In this document: positions 23,955 to 38,889 of the stretch, piece by piece | How positions within the stretch are numbered: the stretch's first letter is position 1 | Layout of the letters: the number at the start of each line of letters is the position of its first letter | Position numbers and translations under genes: made by a program | From: Spinacia oleracea | Lineage: Eukaryota; Streptophyta; Magnoliopsida; Caryophyllales; Amaranthaceae | Direction: 5' to 3' | NCBI RefSeq assembly: GCF_020520425.1 | Contig: NC_079487.1 | Location: 130,222,385-130,286,384, forward strand | Length of the DNA: 64,000 nucleotides | The notes under the pieces: generated by a model | What the model was told of the DNA's origin: nothing | Databases searched by the model: none | The model's input: only the letters and a program-made list of their open reading frames with translations

Positions 23955-26715
23955 TTATCTAGTTGTAGGTAGGTAGATCCTGATTGTATCTTTCAATGTC
24001 ACCTTTCTCCTGCAGGTAGGACACTTCCCTTGAGAAGATATTGCTTTCTTAATGCATGCCCTGCAGAAAATATGACCGCACTTTGTTGTCACCTCTTCAA
24101 CCAATGGACTGATGCAAACAGGACAACTGAAAGTAGGCTCCGGAGGAGGAGGAGGAGGCGGTTGCGGGACCACGCTTCTTTTTTGCGCTGGAAAACCACT
24201 CTGATATCCCCAAAAAAACAAAAAAAACATCAAACCAACAGCAATCAGGCACTTTAAAATTACTACTAAAACCTACAAATAAACCTTATCCAAACATCAT
24301 AGATTACACCTACAACTAAAAATCAAAAACCTAAAAGTAGCCTCGTAAATAATGCAGCCAAAACACTAATCTAACAGAAATAACATTATAATTGAGAGAC
24401 GATGAAATACAACAATTGAAGAAAATGAGTACACAGCTCCAGACATCTAACAATTTTCACAAAGTACACTTATCTCCCTTGTCCATGACATACCATACGC
24501 TTATCCAAAAAGCCTTTCCAAAGGCTCTCTGACAGCAGCGTCTTAAACATCGTTTTTGTTAATACCTTGACAGAAGGTATCATAGCCTGCTACTTCACAA
24601 TAAACAGGCCAAGTATGTATCAAAATGGAGAGCAACTTCTTCAAAATCCAATTTAGGCTCCTTATCATAGAATCATCACTATGTCAATTTGAAATGTGTG
24701 TATAACATTTTCTTAAATTCCATAGAATGATAGAAGTTACAATAAATTCTTATAGTGAAGTAGATATCTCAAGAGTAACAGATATGGTTATTCAAACTAA
24801 TCAGCAAAATTCCCTTAAATAGCATGAAAAAACAAATTCGGTCTGTTGGGCTAACCCTAACCCGATGTTTCATGTTAAGTTGAGCAATAATTTAAACCGA
24901 TCCAAGCTTGATAATTCATGCCAAGAAATTGTGTTAACAAACACACAAAAAATGCGCACTTCACTAAGGAGAAAAGTCGAAAAATTAAAATGATTTCTCC
25001 TTTGTAAACCCATGCACTTTATAAACTTTGGTTACTTGATCAAACAGTTATGAGAAACATGAATATCCAACTAAGTAGAGGAAATCATGTACAGAAAACA
25101 TATAGACTCGCAAAAATATGATGATTATTGTGACAGTGCTGGGCCTTACCGAAATTACATATGATTCACAGTTGATAATAGGTAGGGTTGTTGAGATTCT
25201 TTGCCGCTTGTTACGTTGATTAGCTGCATTTCTGGTAGAAGACTCTATTCCAATAGAGTGAAAAGAGAGACATACAACAAAAGTAAGTACAATGTTGTTT
25301 GGTAAAGGAAAAGAAGGCAAACACCAAGTGATAATACATGTAGCAGACAGAACCCACATTTGGATATGCAAAAACACAATGTACGTGAACCAGAGTAGCT
25401 TTGCCATATATATCATTTGGGAAACATAAACCCACAAACTCTTCTGAACTCTTAACATTTCCCAAGTCTGTGAACCAGAATTAATTCAGAATCTTCCAGA
25501 ACACAAAACCTCCGAATTTCACCTTCACTATTATATCCTTTAGACTACTTTAACAAATACTCTCAGTAATAGCCTCTGTGCTACTCCAGACTATACGCTG
25601 GTATGATTGCATGCATCACTAAATCTGATACACGTTAAAAGGAAAGAATTAAGTATGGGTTTGCATCAGTTAACTTAGTTGACATAAAATAAGATGTTTG
25701 CTCAATTACTTGTCAAGGGAAACTCCCATCTCCTTATTCTGTCTAGCTTCCTAGTAAGTGTAAAAGTGCTGAAGTACACTCTACACCTCATTTCTCCCCT
25801 ATTCTTTTCACCTACCATTAAGGACTTCAAGAAAAAGTCTGTGTCGCATGAGAATCACTCAGGAACTAAGATCTCCATCACCGTATCCCAATGTAAGAAC
25901 AAAAGAACACCAAAAGACCCTCATTTTGAATATTAATACAGACAGTCTACAAGGATAAATGCTCATCCACTTCAAAGTCGTAACTGGCAACCATTAGATA
26001 ACCATGGAAAGTTACTCCCTTAAAATTACAACAAGTTTTTAACTTTAAATATAGTAGCATAGTATTTGGCAACTCAATAAGGAGACAAGCAAAACCTAAT
26101 AAGTTCATGAAGGATGAGATTACAGGAAGTAGAGAACAGTAGTGAACTCTGCTACAGCTTTTAGTTGATTGTCTTATCATTGTACATCATTACATGTCAT
26201 TACACACTTAAAAGAAAGCATAACCAAGAGAGAGATATAAACTCTAATCTAAACAAATTTTGAAAATGTGTGCTTCAGTTGGGAAAAAAAAAGTAAAGAA
26301 AGGGGATTATTCCTTACCCCGATCAATGTCAACGACATTAGTTCTAGTCTGATTCCTTCTTGAATTATTTTTGGCCTGGAATAAGAGAAAGGGAAAAAAA
26401 AGCAAAATCATTTCAATCAACCATTAAAGACGTTAACAAGAAGAATCCCCAACCATAACTAGCAACCAAAAAGCAAAAGTCTACCTCCGCAAAGGCCCTA
26501 GGAGAGCATAAAACAACATCATCATCAAGTGAATCCACATCAATCGGCACTACTTGTGGTACGGAACGTTGCTGCTCGGCTTGAACTGGTGCAACAACAG
26601 GAGCCACGTGGCTCGATGTGCCAACCTCACCAAAATTAGCGGGTGGCACATTAAGGTCAACATCTAACACCATTTTCCTTATTTGGGAATTGCGGCTGGC
26701 ACTCCTGGTGCTCAT
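23955..26715 (-). CDS. RNF4-like C3HC4 RING E3 ubiquitin ligase (candidate SUMO-targeted)
   Basis: Four coding exons on the minus strand join in one frame: 26715-26485, 26375-26318, 25244-25150 and 24200-23955, giving 209 aa. All borders are GT-AG and the start sits just after a TTTTTGTAG|C acceptor. The C-terminal RING is CPVC, 11 residues, CGHIFCRAC, 10 residues, CPTC. The zinc ligands are Cys154, Cys157, Cys169, His171, Cys174, Cys177, Cys188 and Cys191. A Pro7 run precedes it. The N-terminal half has an acidic hydrophobic stretch PIDVDSLDDDVVLCS and VVDID, which look like SUMO-interaction motifs. RNF4-family ligases use such motifs to bind SUMO chains and ubiquitinate the modified protein, mostly in the nucleus. 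A basic segment (RNKRQR) could be a nuclear signal. E3 identity is firm; SUMO targeting is inferred. Confidence 0.87.
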
Positions 26716-27370
26716 GCTACAAAAATATGAGCCGCCACCTATGAAATGTTGTGGCCTAAGAACCCTAATCATGAGAAACAGTAATTCAATATTAAATTGT
26801 TTATCGTTCCATCACTGGATTCAAATGAATGAAATTCCCAATACTTTACCCCGATTAACTATAAACTTTGCAGCATAATTCTTAACTAATCACAGTGATT
26901 GCATGGTTTTCCAATACTTTACCCCGATTAACTATAAACTTTGCAGCATCAGAAGAGGCATCTTTCACCCAGTAGCGAAGAGTTTGAACCGAACCGACCC
27001 CGTACTCCAAAAAGGGAGCGGGAGTGGCAGTATAATTCTAAACTAATCACAGTGATTGAATTGTTTTAAGCTTCCGAAACAACCAACTGTAATTCCACTT
27101 CACCTCCTTTCACCCCAACCCTAAAATTAAAACTTTGTTTCAAAAACAAGAATCGGAAGAAGTTCAAAACCCTAAAACGTCAATCGGAAGAAGTTCAACA
27201 AACCCAATCAACATAAATAAAAATCAAAAACCTTAGAAACCAAAAATTCAAACATTTGATCCAATTCGATTAACCAAATTGAGAAAAATCGAACAAGAAA
27301 TCAACGCTACTAAATCTCAAATGCTCCGGAGAAAAGAGACAAAATTGAAGATTCAGGAGGGAGAAAGTAC

Positions 27371-27503
27371 CTGGATGATGAATTTGCACCAAGAATACGC
27401 AAATTTGGGGGGGAATTAATAAATTATTGAACAAAATCCCAAAATTAGGAGAGGGGAGAAAGAGGGGAAGATGGGTAGACGGGTGGAGTGCAGGACTATA
27501 TAG
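27371..27503 (-). promoter_or_regulatory. RING gene promoter (TATA box) and 5' UTR exon
   Basis: On the minus strand CTATATAGT lies at 27503-27495. About 30 bases on, a C/A-rich leader exon ends at 27371 with CATCCAG|GTACTT. This non-coding exon would splice to the acceptor at 26717, immediately before the ATG. Confidence 0.6.
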
Positions 27504-27710
27504 GGCGAACCGGCGAACCTGAAGGTGTGAAAAGAACAGACAGGAAAGAGAAAGACAGTTTTTCCATTCAAAAATAAATTTCAAAGAAATTTACACGACA
27601 CACAAATATGGTTTTTATTTTATTTAAAAATTAAAAGGGAAGAAACGTTGGAGAAAGGTAAAGGGGAGGGGAGGGGGGATTGAACTTGGAAAATTGTTGC
27701 CTTTGTTAAC

Positions 27711-29175
27711 GCTAAACCTACACTTGGGCAATATTTGGCAAAATTAGCGGTAGTGGTAGCGGTTCGAGTAGCGGTGAATAATAGCGGGTAACGGTTAGTT
27801 GTCAAAGTAGCGGCTAACTGAAATGTGTGTTTGGTAAAAGTAGCGGTTGATATTCTAAAATAAAATAAAATGTAGAATATTGTAGGGGGTAGCGGTTTAG
27901 GTAGTGGTTAGCAGTAGATGTAGCGTTTGGGTAGCTTGTGTCAAACGTTAAAATTAGTAGCTTTTATGGAAGCGAGTAGCTTTTGACAATTCTATAATAA
28001 ATTTTTAAACAATATTCTGGGCGTGTTCGGCGGTAGCATTTGAGGTAGCGGGTAGCGTTTTGACCTAGTCAAGACGCTACTTGTAAAATTTGTAAGTGTT
28101 TGGTAAAGTAGCGATTTAGGTAGCGGTTAGCGGTTGAGGTAGCGGTTGGGTAGCGGTTGAGGTAGCGGTTGGGTAGCGGTTGTCAAACGTTAAAATTAGT
28201 AGCGTTTAAGGTAGCGGGTAGCGTTTGACAAATTTATAATAAAGTTTTAAATAATATTCTTGTTTTTATTTTTATTTTTATAATATCAACCGCTACTTTT
28301 ACCGAACACTCATACTAGTTATCGCTACTTTGATAGCTAACCGTTACCCGCTACTATTCACCGCTACTCGCTACTTTAACCGCTACCCGCTACTCAACCG
28401 CTACCCGCTACCGCTAATTTTGTCGAACAGAGCCTCTATCTTTATTTTATTTTAGAATATCAACCGCTACTTTTGCCGAACACACATATCAGTTAGCCGC
28501 TACTTTGACAGTTAACCGTTACCTGCTATCATTCACCGCGCGCTACCCGCTACTCGAACCGTTACCCGCTACTCAACCGCTACCCGCTACCCGCTAAGTG
28601 CTTGTTCGGCGGTAGCGTTTGAGGTAGTGGGTAGCGTTTTGACCTAGTCAAGACGCTACTTGTAAAATTTGTAAGTGTTTGGTAAAGTAGCGATTTAGGT
28701 AGCGGTTATCGGTTGAGGTAGCGGTTGGGTAACTTTTATCATACGTTAAAATTAGTAGTGTTTAAGGTAGCAGGTAGCGTTTGACAAATTTATAATAAAG
28801 TTTTAAATAATATTCTAGCTTTAGTTTATATTTTATAATGTCAACCGCTACTTTTACCGAACACTCATATTAGTTACCCTCTACTTTGACAGCTAACCGT
28901 CTCCCGTTATTATTCACCGCTACTCGCTACTCTAACCGCTACCCGCCAACGCTAATTTTGCCGAACAGGGCCTAATTTTGCCGAACATGGCCTAATTTTA
29001 ACGTTTGACAAAAGCTACCTTGACGTTTGACAAAAGCTACCCAAACGCTACCTCTACCGCCAACCGCTACCTAAACCGCTACCTTACCAAACACTCAAAA
29101 AATTTACAAGTAGCGTATTGACTAGGTCAAAACGCTACCCGCTACCTCAAACGCTACTGCCGAACACGCCCTAAG
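27711..29175. mobile_element. Foldback/MITE cluster of TAGCGG-rich modules
   Basis: Two same-orientation modules of about 400 bp (28018-28433 and 28603-28975) each start near GTTCGGCGGTAGCGTTTGAG. Each ends in the near inverse, GCTAATTTTGCCGAACAGGGCC. A partial module in the opposite orientation closes the cluster (28995-29173, ending TGCCGAACACGCCCTA), and an earlier one opens it (27724-28016). The left halves are full of GGTAGCGGTT and the right halves of its complement, so each module can fold on itself. There is no coding sequence. Ends with GGGC(GT)GTTCGGC suggest a non-autonomous DNA-transposon family inserted repeatedly into itself. Confidence 0.7.
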
Positions 29176-29781
29176 TCTAGTCAATATACCCTGGTTTCTG
29201 ATTTGCTCTTATACAGTACCATGCCATACCTAAATTTTCAACTAAAATTTCAATTCTAATTTAAATTTGAATTTGAAAATAATATACTCCGTATATTTTT
29301 TTCCCCTCATGTTGATGATTCCAAGGAGAGGATCAGGAGAGAGGAATCTTGAAGAGTAGAGAATGAATTGAAGGAGAGTGGAAGCTCGAAGATGAGGGAA
29401 AGGTTGAAGAGAGAGAAAATTCGATGAATGAGAAACCACCTACACTACTACGTTGAAGAGAGAGAAAATTGTACAGATCATCCCTTTTTCTTTCTCTACG
29501 TTATGGGAATTGGATAAGGAGCCTTTGGGCACGCTTTCACGTATCAAGTTTCTCTATAATAGTCATTGTAACAATGTTAAGTGTGGTGCATTCATCTTTC
29601 ATCGTTTGAGTTATTGCATTTAGAAGGGGGTGGGAGCACAACAACAACAACAATAATAATAGTAATGCGGTCAATGCTAAAGTTCGTTCTTTTCTTTTTC
29701 AATGGTTGTATTTTGCCTTGAATAAGGGTGTCGAAGCTTAGTTAGTTGTTAGGCTCTCATCCAACTTTGTGTAAACGTTTT
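29176..29781. other. Spacer before the retroelement array
   Basis: No gene is seen. At 29640-29663 an (AAC)n(AAT)n run occurs. The segment 29740-29781 ends in CGTTTTTATAATAATAA and may be the extreme 3' end of a third retroelement copy. Confidence 0.3.
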
Positions 29782-29782
29782 T

Positions 29783-29848
<66 letters not shown>

Positions 29849-29849
29849 T
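29782..29849. repeat. AAT/ATT/AAT microsatellite with internal inversion
   Basis: An (AAT)n run switches to (ATT)n at about 29800 and back to (AAT)n at about 29821, making a perfect-looking hairpin sequence. It directly precedes the first retroelement copy. Confidence 0.9.
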
Positions 29850-32891
<3,042 letters not shown>

Positions 32892-32945
<54 letters not shown>

Positions 32946-32946
32946 T
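32892..32946 (+). repeat. (AAT)n tail of copy 2
   Basis: About 18 AAT units follow the 3' UTR (CGTTTTGGTGTTTTTCAT), matching the tail type of copy 1. Confidence 0.95.
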
Positions 32947-33392
32947 TCAGATCTGATCTGAACAAAACTTATTTTTTCTAATCTGATCTAAACTTATTTT
33001 TTCTTATTTGATATAAACTTATTTTTTCTAATTTGATCAGATTAAATCTGAAATAAGTAATAAGTTCCTGAAATAAGGTGAACTAAAGAGGTCTGAACCC
33101 GAGAAATATCAAACACAATGCTTTAGTGTTAGATTGAGTGGTAAATTGGTAACCATGGTAGCACGGAGTATCAACACATCTCAATGAGTCATTGTGCAAA
33201 GACATTGTACACCGAGTATAAGAGATATATACTACGAAGTATTTTATACAATTATGTAATTCTTTCTAATTTTACTTTTTCATACATCATATTAAAAGAA
33301 AAATACTAGCAATTTCCAAAAATAATCAAGAAACTATATTCGTCATATTAAAATAATTAAGTGTCACAAAAATAAAAATAAAAACCTCCACT
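32947..33392. other. AT-rich spacer with degraded dispersed repeat
   Basis: Positions 32950-33110 repeat AACTTATTTTTTCTAATTTGAT-like words and CTGAAATAAGGTGAA, related to the family at 13830 and 58310. No gene is seen. Confidence 0.4.
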
Positions 33393-33671
33393 CACTACAA
33401 GAAATGGTACTATTAACGACGGGAAATCCCGTCGCGAAAGGCTAATAATCGTTGATTAACGACGAGATTTCCTGTCGCGAACCCGTCATAAAAGGGGGCC
33501 GTCGTTAATAGAAATCCCGTCGTAAATTTGTCGTAAACCCGTCGTAAAAGACATTTGCGACGATTATTCCCGTCATTGTTTGGTTGTTAGCCCCGTCGCA
33601 AAATACTTTTGCGACGGGATTTTTGACCCGTCGTAATTAGGTTGTCGTTAAAGATACAAATTCTTGTAGTG
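33393..33671. mobile_element. CACTA-type MITE, complete
   Basis: A 279-bp element begins CACTACAAGAA and ends TTCTTGTAGTG. It is flanked by perfect 3-bp duplications ACT (33390-33392 and 33672-33674), diagnostic of CACTA elements. The interior consists of ACGACGGGA, CCCGTCG and TTGCGACGGG words that pair across the element. Non-coding. Confidence 0.92.
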
Positions 33672-35795
33672 ACTATAATTCAATTTCGATTTCACGTACT
33701 TTAAACGTGCTTACAATTTTTCTAAGAAAGTCCAAAAAATATAAATTGTGGCTTTATAAATAATCATCCACACTTGTGATATCCTCTCATATCTAGCTTC
33801 CTAAACTTAATCAGATTGATACAAATAAATTATATCTAAGTTCCAAATATAATCGTATTATTGTGTACGCATCTTCACGTTTTTTAAAACCTATCAAATA
33901 AAAATCTTACTACTTAAAAAAGCCGAAACACTCCTCTTGTTTTGTCATAATTTTTTTTCCATCTTTGCCCCTTCTTTTGATTAAGTATTACATATATACG
34001 GAGTAATATAAACACATAATCCGTACCATCTAGAGAACTCTCCTGTACTCCCCTATAAAACTGCATCATTTCTCTATCTCCCTCACCTAATCACCTTCAT
34101 CCACAACCATAGCCACAACCATTGTCGATCGCAAGAAAAATTCAACAATGTAATTATACTTTATTACTCAATTTTGAATATGTTATATGTTAAAGCTTTA
34201 TTTTATTTGGTTCATCGATTAGAGTTTTGGATTCGTTTGTTGGTTTAATTTTCATTGTTAGAGGTAAGTTAAATACTAAATTTAATTCAAAGTTTTACAT
34301 GCATGTTTGTATTTATTTGAAATTGGTCTCAAAATTGGGGTTTTGTAATTTAAAATTATTTGATTACATGGTGTAAGTGATAATATCGATTAAATCCTCT
34401 AAAAATCAATGATTTGAAGATGTTGTTCTCTCTCTTGACATTTCCTTTGGTGTCTGATTTGAGTGCAGTTTTTCACTCATTACTCCATATTAGATTAGAA
34501 TTGGGGTTTAATATCTTGTATTTTTATCTTATTTAAAAAGAAAATGTATGATTATATTTTTTGCCCAATTGTTTTTCCAATTTGGGTTTTTGGTTGAGTA
34601 GTTCATTTTTTTCCCCTTGTCTTTTATCACCGATTGTTTAATTTTTTTAAATTAAATGCATGATTATATTTTTGCTTCATTAGATCCAATTGTGTGTATT
34701 TATGTGATTCTTTTATTTAACTTGATTGTTAATATGGAGTAGGACTACCTTCTTTCTAATTTCAGAAATGTCTGTTACTGTCTTAGAGGTTCATTTAGAC
34801 TAACATATAACATAAGTAGGAAAATGTTATTACATAGTCAGTTAAATTAAAGAATTATAGAGTTCTGTTTATTGTTGCTATTAGGTATAAACTCAATATG
34901 ATAGATTAGGCAGGACAACCTTATTTGGGGTACCTGTTTTGAGTGAAATGAGTTTCTCCTTTCATGTATTGTGGGTGAGATTGATTCCAATTGTAGAACT
35001 TAGGCTGCTTTGCTAAACTGGTTTGATTTGGTCACTTTGTGATAGTTCTAAAGGATGATGCATACGGCAAAACATGCAGTGACAGTCCTTACAAAATTTA
35101 TAACAAAAAACGTTATGTGTTCTACTCACTTATTGTATGCAAATATGTGTGTTATATGACGGATACAACCAAAAGGTTAAAGTATTAAACTGTTGGTTAA
35201 AGCCTTAAAGATTAGTTTTATATACTATGTCACGGCCCCTCACATGATCGAAAATGAAAAAAAAAATGACAATTACAAAATTTTCTTCTCAGATTTCTTC
35301 CTTTTGCCTGAGTTCTTAGATTAATTAATTTGGGTTTAATTTAATAAACACTTTTGGAAGAGTAGCCACTTACAGATTGTGGCTCAAAATAAAAAGTTAA
35401 TTATGAATCTAAAAATATAACTCACATTCTTACATGAAATAAAGAATCTAATGGATGTATGTATACCTAAGTGAATTCTGCAAATATTAACGTTTAACTA
35501 TAACCCTCTTACTAATTGTTCGTGTGAAAATATTTGAAGTGACATAAGGGCTATTTCATCTCCTTGAGAGACGTGAGAATAGTTCATAATTGCTAATTTA
35601 TTTTTAAAATTTTACTATTTCATAGGATCTTCTAATTTACTCTTTATTCTGTAGGATGCTTGAAGGGAACTAAAACAATGAATGCTTGAAGTGGGACTCA
35701 ACAAGATTTTGTAGACTTTGCTCGACCCACCACTTCAATGCTAAGTATATATAAGCAATTTTTTGACAGCATACAACTTGAACGAAGCCTCACTC

Positions 35796-38543
35796 TGTAA
35801 CACCCCGACAATTCTCTCTTTTCTAAAAGAACATTTTAATATAAAACGTAGAGAATTATCAAGGCATTATCGCCCGTGTGAAAACGTAACGGCTTATTCA
35901 GAATTTTGCAGCGGAAAACATAAAACTAACTGTAGGTTTATAAATAATCATTTTCAGAATAAATCCCAAAAACCAATCAACGAAAAACAAAGTTAATGTT
36001 ACTAATTCAATAAGTTTTAGAGTCCACTTAAACAAACCAAATCCAACTTAGAAAATCAAATGAACTACAAGCTCTCTAATCCCGATCCCAATGATGCATC
36101 ATCTTCAAACCTGTAGATGGGAAACGCTTATTGATCCTTAGAGACTGCTCACCAAAGATGGGTCATCACAGGATCAATAAGGCATAGCCATGATCAACAC
36201 ACACAAACAAAGCACGTAATCAGCAAAGCTGAGTACTACATACTAAAGCAATAATAATAATCCTAACATGATACTATTAAACATAATTAAGGGCAGACAA
36301 AGCATGATAATCTGACGACCATACTTAACTAGACTAGGCTAGACTGGACTAGACTTTTATAACAATAATATTATTTTAATTGAAATAGGCAATGGACCGA
36401 GTTTTCTAGCTAGACGAGGTACGGGCGCGACTCCGTAACCTCAGTGACCTGCGATATCGAGGAACGTTTGACTGAAAATAGGACGCGGTGATCAATCCGG
36501 TCCGAATGAAAGGCCATGGGCTACCACCATGAACCCCAACTCCTGTTTGTCCGTCACTTTAGACGTGCACAGTCTAAAGCTATTGCTACTCAGTTTCACT
36601 TTACATGATTTACAAATTGACACCCTGTTATGACTCAACAATCACATAAGGCATGCAACTCACATTTATTTATAACTGTTTTTATCTTGGAATTGAGTAA
36701 GTGATCACAGAGGCATCAAACAAGACTCATTCCAATTAACTCCAATCTTTTCTCTAATACTGATCAACCCCTGTATATGGGTATAAGGTTTCAACTTACT
36801 AAATGAGGTCCTCCGCCCTCATAAAGTAGTGAAAAGCTAAAAGGGAACAACAATTAACTGATCTGAATTATATACTAAATAATCTAGTGTTCCCAATCAA
36901 ACATGTTTGCATCAATCTTCCATACTAACATGTTACAATTCTCATAATGCAATATAAGTTCAATATGTCCGTCCAACAATATTAAACATGCAATTTCAAC
37001 CTAACCGAGTTCGTCGATAATATCAACATAACTAAGTTCAACAACAATCTCAACACAACCAAGTTCACCAACAAGTTCAACATGGTTTCAACAATTAGCA
37101 CACATTCCAAGCACACAGGTATGTACGTACCTTGTGTAAACAAAATGCGAGACCACTTTAAGAATTCAAAAGTCGCCTACGGAGAATTCTCCACCTAACA
37201 ACAACCAATATAGACTCATATCAATTCATATTGAATTTTCAGCAACATTAGGGAGCTTCAAACCCTTCATAAACATAATTAGAACATTTTCCAATATCGA
37301 AACTTGAATATTTGATTTCTAGCATCATAATTATTATATTAATTATTGAAATTCGTTGAAAACTCTTCAAAGCATCATACTTTAAATTTCCAGCAATATA
37401 ACTACTTTCAAACTACTCCGAAACATAATTAACATGTTTGAAATCATAAAAACAATAAATTTAATAATTCCTAAACATCCTACCATGATTTAAATCATTA
37501 AAAACCTTAAAATTCATTCTTTAAATAATTAAAAATTAATAGTTCAATGCATTTATATAATCTGAAATTAATAATCTAATTATGCAAACATATAATTCTT
37601 GAAATTCATAATCAAATCATAAAACTTATAATTTAAATTCAAGAAACATAATTAAATCATTAAAACGTAATTAAAACATTAATTAATTTAAGGGTTAAGA
37701 ATTAACCAAAAGAAAGAATGAAGAGTGGTTGGACGGCGGTCGGAGATGGCGCGGCAGCGGCGGTGGCGGCTGTCGATGGTGGCAGCGAGGGTTGCTCGGG
37801 TCGTTGGTGGTGGTGCCGTGAGCAAGGAGCAAGCCAAAGGGAGGACTGTTTGCGTGTGGAAGGATTGCGAAGTTGGTGCTGGTTGGTCGGCGACGACACA
37901 GGACGGTGGCTGTCGCGGTCAGTTTCGTAGGTGGGTGGTGGTTGCTGCACAAAACCACGAGCATTAAGGAGGAGAGGAACGAAAGGAAAACCAATCACGA
38001 AAAGGAAAACGTGAGAGGAGAAGGAGAACGGAGGAGAACGAAAGAGATAAGAGAGGAGGGAGGTTTACCGGACGAAGGAGGAGACGCCGACGGCGAGGGT
38101 GGTGCAGGCGGTGTGCGGTGGCTGGTGGCTGGCGGCTGCAAGGTTTGAGGGTTTGAGGGTTCACGTGAAGGGTGAAGGATGAAGGAGAGAGATTTTTCTT
38201 TTGTTGTTTCTTTGGTTTCACGTGAGATGAGATTATGGGGGTTTAGGTTTATCACAATGGGCTTTACCAAAGTGGGCTAGAATTAGGAACTTAGTTTTAG
38301 GATTTCATTCCAAAATCGATTAGGAACGTTCTCTAAATTCAATCGGTTTTGTAATTCGATTTATTTTCAACATGAAATTCTAAAATTATTTTAATTTCAT
38401 AAATCGTTGAAATATTTAAAACGTATAAAAATAAATATTCGTTAATTACATTTTTATTTCTAAAATTCGTAAATTCTATTTAAATATAATTAACTATACG
38501 TTAAAATGTATTAATAAGATTTATAAAATTACGGGGGATTACA
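35796..38543 (-). repeat. 3' LTR of the gypsy element
   Basis: 2,748 bp. In element orientation it starts TGTAATCCCCCG and ends GGGGTGTTACA. A GC-rich block at 37720-38160 is embedded in otherwise AT-rich sequence. The ORFs in that block are duplicated in the other LTR and have no protein features. Confidence 0.95.
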
Positions 38544-38556
38544 ATCTACCCCTCTT
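38544..38556 (-). promoter_or_regulatory. Polypurine tract before the 3' LTR
   Basis: The minus strand reads AAGAGGGGTAGAT directly next to the 3' LTR start, the expected second-strand primer position. Confidence 0.7.
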
Positions 38557-38889
38557 AAAAGAAGTTTCGTCCCGAAACTTGACACGAAAATTCACATATC
38601 TTTCCAAACTTTTGAACTTATTCTTATTGTAGAAGTACTTGTGGCATTTATGTACACTCTTTTGCCAACTTAAAGTTTCTTGAATTACTCATGAACACCT
38701 TTTTCTTACGCGGAGAATCTATTTACTTGCATCGACATGTATAATTTGCTAAAATAAGCATAAAAATGCATAAAAACACCATAAAATTAGGTAAGAAGCG
38801 CAAATTTATATCGCATTCTACCTCTCTTAAAGAAAACGAGTTACGCCCTCGTAACTCATCTCAGGGAATAACTTTGGGTATTTCTTCCT

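Noticed and set aside
24030-24257. Arg-rich plus-strand ORF
   Set aside because: It is antisense to the poly-Pro and RING coding exon.
27900-28700. CRISPR-like array of GGTAGCGG repeats
   Set aside because: Units are irregular without constant spacers, invert at module centres, and the genome is a plant.
37695-38270. Cluster of overlapping ORFs, repeated at 44934-45509
   Set aside because: They lie in the two LTRs, overlap in all frames, and owe their openness to GC-rich sequence; no protein motif is present.
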